Shown: in pieces, positions 1 through 8,330 of the stretch | How positions within the stretch are numbered: the stretch's first letter is position 1 | How the letters are laid out: every line of letters begins with the position of its first letter | From: Lysinimonas soli | Lineage (GTDB): Bacteria; Actinomycetota; Actinomycetes; Actinomycetales; Microbacteriaceae | Direction of reading: 5' to 3' | NCBI RefSeq assembly: GCF_042655435.1 | Contig: NZ_JBHSMG010000001.1 | Span: 434,001 to 498,000, forward strand | Length of the DNA: 64,000 bases | The notes under the pieces: generated by a model | Seen by the model: the letters and a program-made list of their open reading frames with translations, nothing else | Database searches by the model: none | What the model was told of the DNA's origin: nothing | Program-made: the position numbers and the translations under genes

Positions 1-222
1 GGGTCCCGCCGGGACGATCAGACGCTCGCCGGGATGCATCGCCGAGATCCGCTGGCGGCGTGCGGCTGCGAACGCGGCGGCTTGCCGGGGCGCCGGGGTC
101 GGCTCGACCCGGTCGGCCCACTGCGTCGCGATGTACTCCCGGAACGCGTTCGACACCGGGGTGGTGGAACGGTTCGCATTCGGGTTGGGGCTCGGCGCGG
201 CGGAGGTGGAGGAATCGGCCAT
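1..222 (-). CDS. Xaa-Pro aminopeptidase (aminopeptidase P), N-terminal fragment
   Basis: Partial gene: only the first 74 codons lie in the window and the gene runs off the left edge. The readable protein starts MADSSTSAAPSP and continues through a WADR segment and a basic FAAARRQR stretch to the motif SAMHPGERLIVPAGP. Actinobacterial aminopeptidase P proteins begin with the same pattern: a low-complexity tail, then A-A-x-R-R-x-R-L-S-x-x-F/H-P-G-E-R-L-V-x-P-A-G at the start of the creatinase N-terminal domain. The metal-binding pita-bread domain is outside the window, so activity cannot be judged. The family removes N-terminal residues preceding proline. ATG at 220-222 is chosen because the family pattern begins shortly after it. 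No TANNNT box is visible just upstream, unlike its neighbour. Confidence 0.7.
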   Translation of the reverse strand, partial: MADSSTSAAPSPNPNANRSTTPVSNAFREYIATQWADRVEPTPAPRQAAAFAAARRQRISAMHPGERLIVPAGP

Positions 223-265
223 GGCATCCATCCTCGCACCCGTGGCAACGCGGCGCGCCGCCCGG

Positions 266-1285
266 TCAGGCGCCGGGACGCAGCTGTGCGACCACGGGGC
301 GATGGTCGCTGCCCGCGCCGTCCTCCGAGCCGACGACCCGGAATCCGACGAAGGTCCAGCCCTCGCTCGCCATGACGTGGTCGATCGCGGCGCCCAGTTG
401 TTCGGGCAGGGAGGTCGGCCAGCTCGCGGCCGCGGCCGAGCGCATCGCCCGTGCGCCGTCGTGGCAGGCGCCGAGGTCTCCAGGGCCGGTCGCGGTCGTC
501 ACCGACAGGCCCGCGTAGTGGTCGAGCGTCGAGTTGAAATCGCCCGCCATGATCGTGTCGCCCCCACAGCGTTGCGAGAGCCAGTCGAGCCCCTGCCGCC
601 AGTTGCCCATCTCGCCGGGAACCGGGGAGACCGGATGCGCGGCCACGATCGTCGGCCCGCTGCCGTCGACCGGCACGGCGACGACGCTCGGAAGGGTCGG
701 CGTCGAGCCGTGCGAGTCGTCGCGGCGGTACTCGCCGAGCTTCGTGCTGATCAGCAGCGACGTCGTGCGCGACTTCGAGACGTGGTCGTAGCTCAGCGAG
801 AGCAGTTGCATGGGCGATCCCGCGGACCGCATCAGCCCGCCGACGGCGTCGGCCGTCGCGGCGCTGGTCTCGGGCAGGGCGACGACGTCGGCATGCTGGG
901 CCAGAGCGAGCTTCGCGATCGCCGCGGCTCCCGGCGCATCGCCCAGGGTGTTCCAGCTGAGCACCGTGAGGTCGCCCGGGGCCGTGGTCTGGAATCCCGC
1001 CGGAGTGGATCCGCGGGTCGCGAGCACGGCGACGTTGACTCCGGCGAATGCCAGCAGCAGCAGGGCGACGGTCCCGGTCAGGCGGCGGGCACGGCGCGAC
1101 ACCAGTGCGATGAGCAGGAGGGCGACCACGCCGACCCCGGCGACGGCCGCGGCGAGCCCGCGCAGGGCGACCAGCTGCGCGACCCCGGCCTGCCGCTCGA
1201 GCCCGAACGGCTGCGGCCATGCCGCGACCAGCAGCGCGGCCGCCACGATCAGCACGGTCGCGGCGGCGAGAAGTCGGCGGGCCAT
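266..1285 (-). CDS. Membrane-anchored endonuclease/exonuclease/phosphatase (EEP) family protein
   Basis: 339 aa. Three hydrophobic helices come first (about residues 4-22, 35-60 and 68-88), followed by an extracytoplasmic EEP domain. Family motifs are in order: LSWNTLGD (metal-site Asn), ALPETSA (catalytic Glu), AGDFNST (Asp/Asn) and GSDHRPVVA (Asp-His pair). EEP enzymes cleave phosphodiesters in nucleic acids, phospholipids or sugar phosphates; the substrate cannot be read from sequence. The membrane segments suggest it acts at the outer face of the membrane. It is divergent from the PHP gene with 59 bp between start codons. A TAGGCT box ends 6 nt before the ATG, so a leaderless mRNA is likely. 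Confidence 0.85.
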   Translation of the reverse strand: MARRLLAAATVLIVAAALLVAAWPQPFGLERQAGVAQLVALRGLAAAVAGVGVVALLLIALVSRRARRLTGTVALLLLAFAGVNVAVLATRGSTPAGFQTTAPGDLTVLSWNTLGDAPGAAAIAKLALAQHADVVALPETSAATADAVGGLMRSAGSPMQLLSLSYDHVSKSRTTSLLISTKLGEYRRDDSHGSTPTLPSVVAVPVDGSGPTIVAAHPVSPVPGEMGNWRQGLDWLSQRCGGDTIMAGDFNSTLDHYAGLSVTTATGPGDLGACHDGARAMRSAAAASWPTSLPEQLGAAIDHVMASEGWTFVGFRVVGSEDGAGSDHRPVVAQLRPGA

Positions 1286-1291
1286 CCCGGG

Positions 1292-1297
1292 AGCCTA
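1292..1297 (-). promoter_or_regulatory. -10 box of leaderless promoter for EEP gene
   Basis: TAGGCT on the minus strand, followed by 6 nt and then the ATG at 1285. This places transcription start at or next to the start codon. Confidence 0.6.
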
Positions 1298-1332
1298 ACC
1301 GCGGCGGCCGGTCATCTGCCCGGGACCCGGCC

Positions 1333-1338
1333 TACGAT
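1333..1338 (+). promoter_or_regulatory. -10 box of leaderless promoter for PHP gene
   Basis: TACGAT, followed by 6 nt and the ATG at 1345. It supports choosing this start over the upstream in-frame ATG at 1219, which would run back into the EEP gene. Confidence 0.6.
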
Positions 1339-1344
1339 GAGGGG

Positions 1345-2199
1345 ATGTCCGGCCCCATCGACCTGCACGCGCACAGCAGCGTCTCCGACGGCACCGAGAC
1401 GCCCGCTCAGCTGATCGGGGCGGCGGTGCTCGCGGGTCTGGACGTCATCGCGATCACCGACCACGACTCGACGGCCGGCTGGGTCGAGGCGTTCGACGCC
1501 GCCCGGGGAACCGGCATCACGGTGCTGCCCGGGCTCGAGCTCAGCACCCAGCTCCAGTACGCGAGCGTTCACGTGCTCGGCTACCTGGTCGATCCCGGCA
1601 ACCCGGCCCTCGTGGCCGCGACGGCCGAGATCCGCGAGGAGCGATTGCAGCGCGCCGAGAAGATGGTCGCGCGGATCACGCGCGACTATCCGCGTCTGGG
1701 CTGGGAGGACGTGCTCGCCCAGACCACTCCGGGGGCGACGGTCGGGCGCCCGCACATCGCCGATGCGCTCGTGGCGCGCGGGTACGTGACGGATCGCAGT
1801 GCGGCCTTCCAGAGCATCCTGCACTGGCGGGGCGGCTACTACCAGCCACACAAGGCCCCCGAGCCGGTCGTCGGCGTGCGCCTCATCGCCGAAGCCGGCG
1901 GCGTGCCGGTGATCGCGCATCCGGGCGCCCGCGGCCCCGAGGGGTTGCTCAACGACTCCCGGATGCGCGAGCTGGTCGACGCCGGTCTGTTCGGCCTCGA
2001 GGTGCATCACCGCGACAACCGCGAGGGCAGCGCCGAGGCGTGGACGAAGACCGCTGAGAAGTTCGGCCTGGTCGCGACGGGCTCGAGCGACTACCACGGC
2101 GAGGGCAAGCCGAACCGGCTCGCCGAGAACACCACGAGCCGGGCGGTCTACGAGCGGATCGTCGCGGCCGGCACCGGCGCCGTGCCCTTCCGCGGCTGA
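1345..2199 (+). CDS. PHP domain metal-dependent phosphoesterase
   Basis: 284 aa. The polymerase-and-histidinol-phosphatase fold is clear from metal-ligand motifs: DLHAHSSVSDG (His8, His10), ITDHDS (Asp39, His40), VIAHPG, EVHHRDN and SSDYHG near the C-terminus. It resembles the stand-alone YciV/RNase AM group, members of which hydrolyse 3'-phosphates of nucleotides or act as 5'-3' oligoribonucleases; the substrate here is an inference. The ATG at 1345 directly precedes the first metal-binding strand and sits 6 nt after a TANNNT box. The next gene is convergent, with only 15 bp between stop codons. Confidence 0.88.
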   Translation: MSGPIDLHAHSSVSDGTETPAQLIGAAVLAGLDVIAITDHDSTAGWVEAFDAARGTGITVLPGLELSTQLQYASVHVLGYLVDPGNPALVAATAEIREERLQRAEKMVARITRDYPRLGWEDVLAQTTPGATVGRPHIADALVARGYVTDRSAAFQSILHWRGGYYQPHKAPEPVVGVRLIAEAGGVPVIAHPGARGPEGLLNDSRMRELVDAGLFGLEVHHRDNREGSAEAWTKTAEKFGLVATGSSDYHGEGKPNRLAENTTSRAVYERIVAAGTGAVPFRG

Positions 2200-2214
2200 C
2201 CGCCAGCCGGCGGA

Positions 2215-3660
2215 CTAGGCGACGGGAGGCGTCGGGGTGCTGCCGCCACCGGTACGCCGGCGCGTGCGTCGGCGTCGGGTCGGCGCAGTTCCGTCGTGGG
2301 CCCCGCCACCGGCTTCGAGGTGGGCGGGCTTGCCCTCCGTGCGCTGCTGACCGCCCGAGCTGCCGGAACCGCCGCGATTGCGCTGGCGCGGGGGCCGCGA
2401 TCCACCGTCGGCGGAGCCGCCGTTCGATCCGCCCGTCGAGCCGGCCGTACGGGCGCGCGGTTCGTGCACGATGGTCGAGGCCCGCAGCCGTCCCTTGACA
2501 TCGGTCGGGATGTCGAGGTCGGTGAACAGGTGCGGCGACGAAGAGTACGTCTCGACCGGCTCCTGCGGCCCGAACTTCAGCCCGCGGTGGATGAGACCCC
2601 ACTTGTGCAGGTCGTCCCAGTCGACGAAGGTCACGGCGATGCCGGTCTTACCGGCGCGGCCGGTGCGTCCCGCGCGGTGCAGGTAGGCATCCGGGTCGTC
2701 GGGCACCGTGTGGTTGATCACGTGCGTGACGTCATTGACGTCGATGCCGCGAGCCGCGACATCCGTGGCGATCAGGATGTCCTTCTTGCCGGCCTTGAAC
2801 GCCGCCATGGCGCGCTCGCGCTGCTCCTGGTTCAGGTCGCCGTGCACGGCGGCCGCGTTGAAGCCGCGGTCGTTGAGCTCTTCGACGAGCTTCGCGGCGG
2901 CGCGCTTGGTGCGCGTGAAGATCACGGTCTTGCCGCGGCCCTCGGCCTGCAGGATGCGGGCGATGACCTCGTCCTTGTCGAGCGAGTGGGCCCGGTAGAT
3001 GACGTGCTTGATGTTCGCCTGGGTGAGGCCCTCATCCGGATCGGTCGCCCGGATGTGGATCGGCTTGTTCATGAAGCGGCGCGCGAGGGCCACGACGGGC
3101 CCGGGCATCGTCGCGGAGAAGAGCATGGTGTGACGCGTGGGATCGGTCTGCGCGAACAGCTTCTCGACGTCGGGCAGGAAGCCCAGGTCGAGCATCTTGT
3201 CGGCCTCGTCGAGCACCATGACCTTGACGTTCTTCAGGCTCAGCAGATGCTGGCCGGCCAGGTCGAGCAGGCGGCCGGGCGTGCCGACGACGATCTGCGC
3301 GCCGGCCTTGAGCTGCTCCACCTGACCCTCGTAGGCCTTGCCGCCGTAGATGGCGACGATCTTGGTCTCGCGGTTGGCCGCCGCGATCTCGAGGTCTTCC
3401 GCCACCTGCACGCACAGCTCGCGGGTCGGCACGACGACGAGCGCCTGCACGCCGGGCTCCGGGTGGAGGCCGAGGGCCTGGATGAGGGGGAGGCCGAAGC
3501 CGAAGGTCTTACCCGTTCCGGTCTTCGCCTGGCCGATGATGTCTTGCCCGTCGAGGGCGAGCGGGATGGTCTGGCTCTGGATCGGGAAGGGTTCGATGAT
3601 GCCCTTCGAGGCGAGCGCGTCGACCATGTCCTGGTCGATATTGAGGTCGGTGAAAGTCAC
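2215..3660 (-). CDS. DEAD-box ATP-dependent RNA helicase
   Basis: 481 aa. All superfamily-2 motifs are present: Q motif around PFPIQSQTIPLAL (residues 25-36), Walker A AKTGTGKT (45-52), PTREL, TPGRL, DEAD, SAT, a helicase-C domain with IFTRTKRAA, ATDVAARGID and HRAGRTGRAG. After about residue 400 the chain becomes a Gly/Ser/Arg-rich, probably disordered tail, basic near its end (TRRRRTRRR), typical of actinobacterial RhlE-like helicases and likely to bind RNA nonspecifically. M. tuberculosis has rhlE (Rv3211) beside a ferritin-like gene, as here. The GTG start at 3658-3660 fits the family N-terminus. Role: RNA remodelling such as ribosome assembly or mRNA decay. Confidence 0.93.
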   Translation of the reverse strand: MTFTDLNIDQDMVDALASKGIIEPFPIQSQTIPLALDGQDIIGQAKTGTGKTFGFGLPLIQALGLHPEPGVQALVVVPTRELCVQVAEDLEIAAANRETKIVAIYGGKAYEGQVEQLKAGAQIVVGTPGRLLDLAGQHLLSLKNVKVMVLDEADKMLDLGFLPDVEKLFAQTDPTRHTMLFSATMPGPVVALARRFMNKPIHIRATDPDEGLTQANIKHVIYRAHSLDKDEVIARILQAEGRGKTVIFTRTKRAAAKLVEELNDRGFNAAAVHGDLNQEQRERAMAAFKAGKKDILIATDVAARGIDVNDVTHVINHTVPDDPDAYLHRAGRTGRAGKTGIAVTFVDWDDLHKWGLIHRGLKFGPQEPVETYSSSPHLFTDLDIPTDVKGRLRASTIVHEPRARTAGSTGGSNGGSADGGSRPPRQRNRGGSGSSGGQQRTEGKPAHLEAGGGAHDGTAPTRRRRTRRRTGGGSTPTPPVA

Positions 3661-3728
3661 AAATTACCTGTCTGAAGTCGTTAAACGTCCAGTCTACCGG
3701 GCCCGGCGGGCCGGGGCTGGGCAGCGGA

Positions 3729-3734
3729 TAGGGT
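3729..3734 (+). promoter_or_regulatory. -10 box of leaderless promoter for ferritin-like gene
   Basis: TAGGGT, then 6 nt, then the GTG at 3741. Confidence 0.6.
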
Positions 3735-3740
3735 TGAGGC

Positions 3741-4454
3741 GTGCTGAGCCTGTTCCGTCGTCGGCGCCCACGGGCGGTTGCGCCGCAGCTGACCCCGCGA
3801 TCGGACGCGATCGCCGTCGCCCGGGTGGAGCTCGCAGAACTGACCCCGCCGACCCCGGTCTACCTCGGTCGGCTGGGCTACCTCACCCTCGTGCTGTTCG
3901 AGAACCTGAGCCGCGCCGTGCTGCTGGCGCCGACCACCTCGGCCAAGACGGCGCTCAGCGCCGCGGTCGCCGAGGTGCTCGAGGCGCACGAGGGGGTCGT
4001 CACCGAGATGCGCGGGGCGGGCATCGACCCGGTCGCCGCGATGGAGCCGTTCCGCGCCGAACTCGACGACTTCCGCCGTCGCATCCAGGGCGCCGACTGG
4101 CCGGAGAGTCTCGTGACCTGTTACCTGACGGGCGGATTCCTCACCGACTTCTTCACCGGCCTCGCGGCGGGGCTGCCCAGCGGTTTGTCGTCGCGGGTCT
4201 CGCTGCTGCTCGACATCGACAAGGGTCAGGCCGTCCTGGTCGCACAACTGCGCACCGCGATCGAGGGCAGTTCGCGCCTCGCCTCGCGTCTCGCGATGTG
4301 GGGACGCCGCCTGGTCGGCGACACGATGCTCGTGGCCAGGTCGTCGTTGGCCATCGGCGGTCAGCTGCCGGGTGAGGAGCGCATCGAGCCGGTCTTCACC
4401 GAACTCATCTCGGCGCACACCCGCCGCATGGACGTGCTGGGTCTGACCGCGTAG
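3741..4454 (+). CDS. Ferritin-like fold protein (MiaE-like family)
   Basis: 237 aa, predicted all-helical. A basic start (MLSLFRRRRPRA) is followed by the conserved actinobacterial block VYLGRLGYLTLVLFENL and further Glu-rich helices (AVAEVLEAHEGVVTEMRGAG, MEPFRAELDDF). Family members are described as ferritin-like, related to the tRNA hydroxylase MiaE, but no reaction is established for this actinobacterial branch. The orthologue in M. tuberculosis (Rv3210c region) also sits next to a DEAD-box helicase. GTG at 3741 is chosen because a TAGGGT box ends 6 nt before it. The stop is 35 bp from the convergent small membrane protein gene. Confidence 0.8.
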   Translation: MLSLFRRRRPRAVAPQLTPRSDAIAVARVELAELTPPTPVYLGRLGYLTLVLFENLSRAVLLAPTTSAKTALSAAVAEVLEAHEGVVTEMRGAGIDPVAAMEPFRAELDDFRRRIQGADWPESLVTCYLTGGFLTDFFTGLAAGLPSGLSSRVSLLLDIDKGQAVLVAQLRTAIEGSSRLASRLAMWGRRLVGDTMLVARSSLAIGGQLPGEERIEPVFTELISAHTRRMDVLGLTA

Positions 4455-4489
4455 TCCGGACGCGGGCGGGCGATGCGCGCCCCGGCAGG

Positions 4490-4786
4490 CTAGGCGCGGC
4501 CGCCCGAAAGGGTGTGCAGTCGGCGCTGGTCGGACAGCCGACGACCGCGCGCGAGCAGCACCGCCGCCAGGATCGCGGCGAGGCCGCCGATCACGAGCGC
4601 GGCCACCCAGATCCAGCCGCCGTCGAACTTCCAGCCCGCCCAGACCAGCGCGGCCCAGACCGCCGCCGTCACCGCCGCATCCACCGCCGGCAGCAGCAAC
4701 AGCCCGTAGGACTGCCGACCGGGCAGCACGTAGCGCGCTGCGAGGCCGATGAAGGCGCCGATCACCGTGACGAAGAGCAGTTCCAC
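4490..4786 (-). CDS. Small integral membrane protein, function unknown
   Basis: 98 aa with three predicted membrane helices (about residues 2-21, 29-50 and 56-80), then a short basic tail RGRRLSDQRRLH. The Arg residues at the end suggest a cytoplasmic C-terminus. I recognise no functional motif. Positional equivalents occur between the ferritin-like and DUF3107 genes in related actinobacteria. A GTG start at 4784-4786 lies 6 nt after TAAGCT on the minus strand, so it is probably a separate leaderless transcript. Confidence 0.72.
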   Translation of the reverse strand: MELLFVTVIGAFIGLAARYVLPGRQSYGLLLLPAVDAAVTAAVWAALVWAGWKFDGGWIWVAALVIGGLAAILAAVLLARGRRLSDQRRLHTLSGGRA

Positions 4787-4792
4787 GGGAGA

Positions 4793-4798
4793 AGCTTA
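4793..4798 (-). promoter_or_regulatory. -10 box of leaderless promoter for small membrane protein gene
   Basis: TAAGCT on the minus strand, 6 nt before GTG at 4786. Confidence 0.55.
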
Positions 4799-4812
4799 AC
4801 GACCCGGGTGGA

Positions 4813-5037
4813 TCAGGCGACGAATCCGACGCGACGGGACTCCTCGCCGCCCATCTCGAGGTACGAGAACGAGGCGACCGGGATGATGTAGAGCTTGCCC
4901 TTGGTGTCGGTCAGGGTGAGGAACTTCGCGTCGGAGTTGAGCGCGGCCGACACGATCTTCTCGACCTCGGCAGGGGTCTGCGACGACTCGATGTTGAGCT
5001 CACGGGGGCTGTTGGCGATACCGATGCGAATGTCCAC
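4813..5037 (-). CDS. DUF3107 family protein
   Basis: 74 aa. The sequence MDIRIGIANSPREL followed by EVEKIVSAALNS and LTLTDTKGKLYIIPVASFSYLEMG is the DUF3107 signature, a short actinobacterial family (Rv3208A/TB9.4 in M. tuberculosis) of unknown biochemical role. No catalytic residues or membrane segments are visible. The GTG start lies 6 nt after TAATCT on the minus strand. It is divergent from adnA with 92 bp between starts, the same neighbourhood as in mycobacteria. Confidence 0.9.
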   Translation of the reverse strand: MDIRIGIANSPRELNIESSQTPAEVEKIVSAALNSDAKFLTLTDTKGKLYIIPVASFSYLEMGGEESRRVGFVA

Positions 5038-5043
5038 ACCCGA

Positions 5044-5049
5044 AGATTA
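5044..5049 (-). promoter_or_regulatory. -10 box of leaderless promoter for DUF3107 gene
   Basis: TAATCT on the minus strand, 6 nt before GTG at 5037. Confidence 0.6.
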
Positions 5050-5117
5050 CGGGATGCCGTGAGCCCGTCGTCGCGGGGTTCACCCACAGCAGAACGGACC
5101 CCGTCGGCACCGCCCGC

Positions 5118-5123
5118 TACGGT
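5118..5123 (+). promoter_or_regulatory. -10 box of leaderless promoter for the adnAB operon
   Basis: TACGGT, then 6 nt, then ATG at 5130. No convincing SOS box is visible in the 92-bp divergent region. Confidence 0.6.
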
Positions 5124-5129
5124 GGGCGC

Positions 5130-8100
5130 ATGAGCGGGATCCGGTTCGAGCGCACGCCCCCGGCGGGCTCGCATCCGGTGCAGCTCGATCCCGGGCAGCG
5201 CGTCGTCGTCGAGCTGCCCGACGGCGTCTGCGCCGCGGTTCTCGGGGCTCCGGGGTCGGGCAAGACGACGACGATCGTCGAGCTGGTGGCACAACGGATC
5301 GCGCCGGTCGGCGAGGGCGGACGCGGCTGGTCGCCCGACGACGTGCTCGTGCTCACCTCCTCGCGGGCGGCCGCGACCCGCCTGCGTGATCGGCTCGCGC
5401 TGCGCATCGGGGTGCCGAGCAACGGTCCGCTCGCCCGCACGGTGTCGTCGTTCGCCTTCGAACTCGTCGGCGCGGCCGCCAGGGCGGCCGGGGCCGAGCC
5501 GCCGCGCCTGGTGACCGCGGCCGAGCAGGATGCCGACATCGCCGCGATCCTCGACGGTCACCTCGAGAGCGGCACAGGTCCGACGTGGCCCGCCCCCCTC
5601 GACCCGGCGGTGCGACGCCTGCGCGGGTTCCGCACGGAGCTGCGCGAGTTGATGGCCCGCGCCACCGAATACGACGTGACGCCCGAGCGCTTGCGCGAAC
5701 TGGGCGTCTCCACCGGGCGTCCCACCTGGGTGGCGAGCGCGGATTTCATCGCCGAGTACCTCGAGATCGTGGCATCCAGCCGTGCCCGGCAGCTCGATCC
5801 GGCCGAGCTGGCCCGCTTCGCGGTCGCGGCGATCCGCGACGGCGGGTCGGGGGCGCAGGCCGACGACCGGGTGTCGCGGCTGCGACTCGTCATCGTCGAC
5901 GACCTGCAGGAGGCGACCGAGTCGACCCTCGCGATGCTGCGCGCGCTCACCGGTCGCGGCGTCGCGGTGATCGCGTTCGGCGATCCGGATGTCGCGGCCA
6001 ACGCCTTCCGCGGCGGCGAGCCCGACGCTCTCGGCCGCTTGAGCACGGTGCTCGGTGTCGCGGGGCTCGAGAGGATCGTGCTGCACACCGTGCACCGACA
6101 GCCCGGTCCGCTGCGCGCGCTGACGAGCGCGGCGACCGAGCGGATCGGAACCGCCGCGGCGGGAACCCAGCGGCGGGCGGACGCGGCGCGGGCGGCATCC
6201 TCGTCTCCGATCCCGCTGGCCCGCATCGAGGCCACGAGCCCTGCGCGGGAGTGGGCGGCGATCGCCCGGCTGCTGCGGGAGGAGCACCTGGGGCGGGAGG
6301 TGCCGTGGAGTCAGCTGGCGGTCATCGTGCGCAGCAGCGCGCACGCCCCCGGCATCGCCCGCGCGCTCGCGCTCGCCGAGGTCCCCACGCGCACGGCGGG
6401 CGGCGGGGTCGCGCTGCGCGACGAGACCGCGGCACGCAGTCTGCTCTCGCTCGTCGAGGTGGGCCTGGGGCGGGTCGAGCTGAACGCCGAACTCGCGGCC
6501 GATCTGCTGCTCTCGCCCTTCGGTGGGCTGGATGCCCTGGCGCTGCGCCGGCTCCGTCTCGCCCTGCGCGCCGAGGAGCTGGCGCACGGCGGGTCGCGCA
6601 CCAGCTCGGAGCTGCTCGTCGAGGCGCTCGCCGCCCCTGGCCGGTTCGTCACGATCGACAGTCGCCCGGGCCGTCAGGCCGAGCGGCTCGCCGACACGTT
6701 GGCCGCGCTGCGCGCGAGCGAGGGGTCGATCGAGGATCTGCTCTGGCTCGCCTGGGACCGCAGCGGGCTGGCCAAGCCGTGGCACGATCAGGCGCTCGGC
6801 AGCGGGCCGGTCGCGGCCGAGGCGAACCGCAACCTCGACGCCGTCGTCGCGCTCTTCACGGCGGCCAAGCGCTTCGCCGAACGGCGACCGGATTCTCCCG
6901 CGGGGGAGTTCTTGGCCGAGGTGATCGACGCCGAGGTGCCCGAAGACGTGCTGACCCCGCGCCGCAATGACGACGCAGTGCTCGTGACGACGCCGTCCGG
7001 AGCGGTCGGCCTCGAGTTCCGCACCGTCGTCGTGGCGGCCCTGCAGGACGGGGTCTGGCCGAACCTGCGCGCGCGCGGATCGCTCCTGCAGCCGCAGAAG
7101 CTCCTGCGCGCGCTGGGCCACGATCGCGCCGCCGGCGAGGGCACGATCGACGATCGCAAGCTCGTGCTCGACGACGAGCTGCGCATGTTCGCGCTCGCCG
7201 TCTCCCGGGCGAGCGAACGGGTCGTACTGGCGGCGGTGGCCAACGACGACGAGGCGCGCAGTGTGTTCTTCGGGCTGCTGCCGCCCGAGACGCCCCTACT
7301 GGACTCGTCGACCCGGCCGCCGCTGTCGCTTCGCGGCTTCACCGGGCGGTTGCGTCGCACCCTCGCCGACCCGCGGTCGAACCGGGCGGATGCGGCGGGT
7401 GCGGCATCCTCGCTGGCGGCGTTGGCGAGCCTGGGGTTGCCGGGCGCCGATCCGGCCGACTGGCACGGGCTCGAACCGATCTCGTCGACCGGTGCGCTCT
7501 ACGAGGGCGAGACCATCCCGGTGTCGCCGTCCCGCATCGAGCGGCTCGAGGATTCGCCGCTCGACTGGTTCCTCGAGACCATCGCGGGCAGCGACTCGGG
7601 CGTCGTCGCGGGGGTCGGCACGATCCTGCACTGGGCGATGGAGACCACCGACGACCCCGTGGTCGAGAACCTCTGGAGCGCGGTCGAATCGCGCTGGGGG
7701 GAGCTCGTGTTCGAGTCGCCGTGGCTGGCCGAACGTCAGCGCAAGCTGGCCCGGGTCTTCACCGAGGCGCTCGCCGACTACCTCGCCGACTTCCGGCGTG
7801 AGGGCAAGATCCTCGTCGCGGCGGAGGGCCGGTTCCGCCTCGAGTACGGCGAGATCGAGGGGGCCGAACCGCGGGACGACGGCACGCCCAAGCCCCGCGT
7901 GGTCGTGAGCGGGTCCATCGACCGGGTCGAGCGCGCCGCCGACGGGACCGTCGTCATCGTCGACCTCAAGACCGGGCGGCCGATCACCGCGGCGGCGACG
8001 ATCGCGGCGCACCCGCAGCTCGGGGCGTACCAGCTCGCCTACGCCGAGGGTAAGTTCGACGAGGCGCTCGGCCCGCACGGCGAGCACGCCCCCGGCGGCG

Positions 8101-8330
8101 CGAAGCTGCTGTACGTGCGCGAGGGCAAGGACGGCAGGCGCTACCGGGACGGGCATCAGCCACCCCTGGATGCCGAGGGGCTCGAGGCGGTGCGGGAGCG
8201 CATCCAGCAGGCCGCGGTGCTCATCGCGGCCGCCGAGTTCGAGGGGCGTCTCGAGCTCGAGGCCTTCGGCGGCTTCGGTACGACGCCGCGGCTGCGGCTG
8301 CACCGCGTGAAGGCGGTGTCGAGTGACTGA
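5130..8330 (+). CDS. adnA: AdnA-type UvrD-like helicase/nuclease subunit
   Basis: 1066 aa. The N-terminal UvrD-like motor has Walker A GAPGSGKT at 39-46, but motif II reads VDDLQE (about 254-259) instead of the usual DExQ, and motif VI is AVSRASER. The C-terminal third carries a RecB-like nuclease: GSIDRVE, VIVDLKTG and the Gln-Tyr helix QLGAYQLAYAEG (about 927-970). Mycobacterial AdnA-AdnB form a heterodimer that resects double-strand breaks, with AdnB supplying the active motor. The degenerate motif II and first position in the operon fit AdnA. Its stop overlaps the adnB start by 8 nt, implying coupled translation and balanced subunits. Membership of this pair is confident; the AdnA versus AdnB label rests on order and motif degeneration. 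Confidence 0.88.
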   Translation: MSGIRFERTPPAGSHPVQLDPGQRVVVELPDGVCAAVLGAPGSGKTTTIVELVAQRIAPVGEGGRGWSPDDVLVLTSSRAAATRLRDRLALRIGVPSNGPLARTVSSFAFELVGAAARAAGAEPPRLVTAAEQDADIAAILDGHLESGTGPTWPAPLDPAVRRLRGFRTELRELMARATEYDVTPERLRELGVSTGRPTWVASADFIAEYLEIVASSRARQLDPAELARFAVAAIRDGGSGAQADDRVSRLRLVIVDDLQEATESTLAMLRALTGRGVAVIAFGDPDVAANAFRGGEPDALGRLSTVLGVAGLERIVLHTVHRQPGPLRALTSAATERIGTAAAGTQRRADAARAASSSPIPLARIEATSPAREWAAIARLLREEHLGREVPWSQLAVIVRSSAHAPGIARALALAEVPTRTAGGGVALRDETAARSLLSLVEVGLGRVELNAELAADLLLSPFGGLDALALRRLRLALRAEELAHGGSRTSSELLVEALAAPGRFVTIDSRPGRQAERLADTLAALRASEGSIEDLLWLAWDRSGLAKPWHDQALGSGPVAAEANRNLDAVVALFTAAKRFAERRPDSPAGEFLAEVIDAEVPEDVLTPRRNDDAVLVTTPSGAVGLEFRTVVVAALQDGVWPNLRARGSLLQPQKLLRALGHDRAAGEGTIDDRKLVLDDELRMFALAVSRASERVVLAAVANDDEARSVFFGLLPPETPLLDSSTRPPLSLRGFTGRLRRTLADPRSNRADAAGAASSLAALASLGLPGADPADWHGLEPISSTGALYEGETIPVSPSRIERLEDSPLDWFLETIAGSDSGVVAGVGTILHWAMETTDDPVVENLWSAVESRWGELVFESPWLAERQRKLARVFTEALADYLADFRREGKILVAAEGRFRLEYGEIEGAEPRDDGTPKPRVVVSGSIDRVERAADGTVVIVDLKTGRPITAAATIAAHPQLGAYQLAYAEGKFDEALGPHGEHAPGGAKLLYVREGKDGRRYRDGHQPPLDAEGLEAVRERIQQAAVLIAAAEFEGRLELEAFGGFGTTPRLRLHRVKAVSSD

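Noticed and set aside
131..1414. Long open frames antisense to or in other frames of real genes (for example 131-1414, 4911-7121 minus, 8221-11637 minus)
   Set aside because: They have arginine/glycine/alanine-rich, domain-free translations expected from third-position GC bias and overlap strongly supported genes.
5038..5129. SOS (LexA) box upstream of adnAB
   Set aside because: No TCGAAC-type palindrome is visible; only the two facing -10 boxes are clear.
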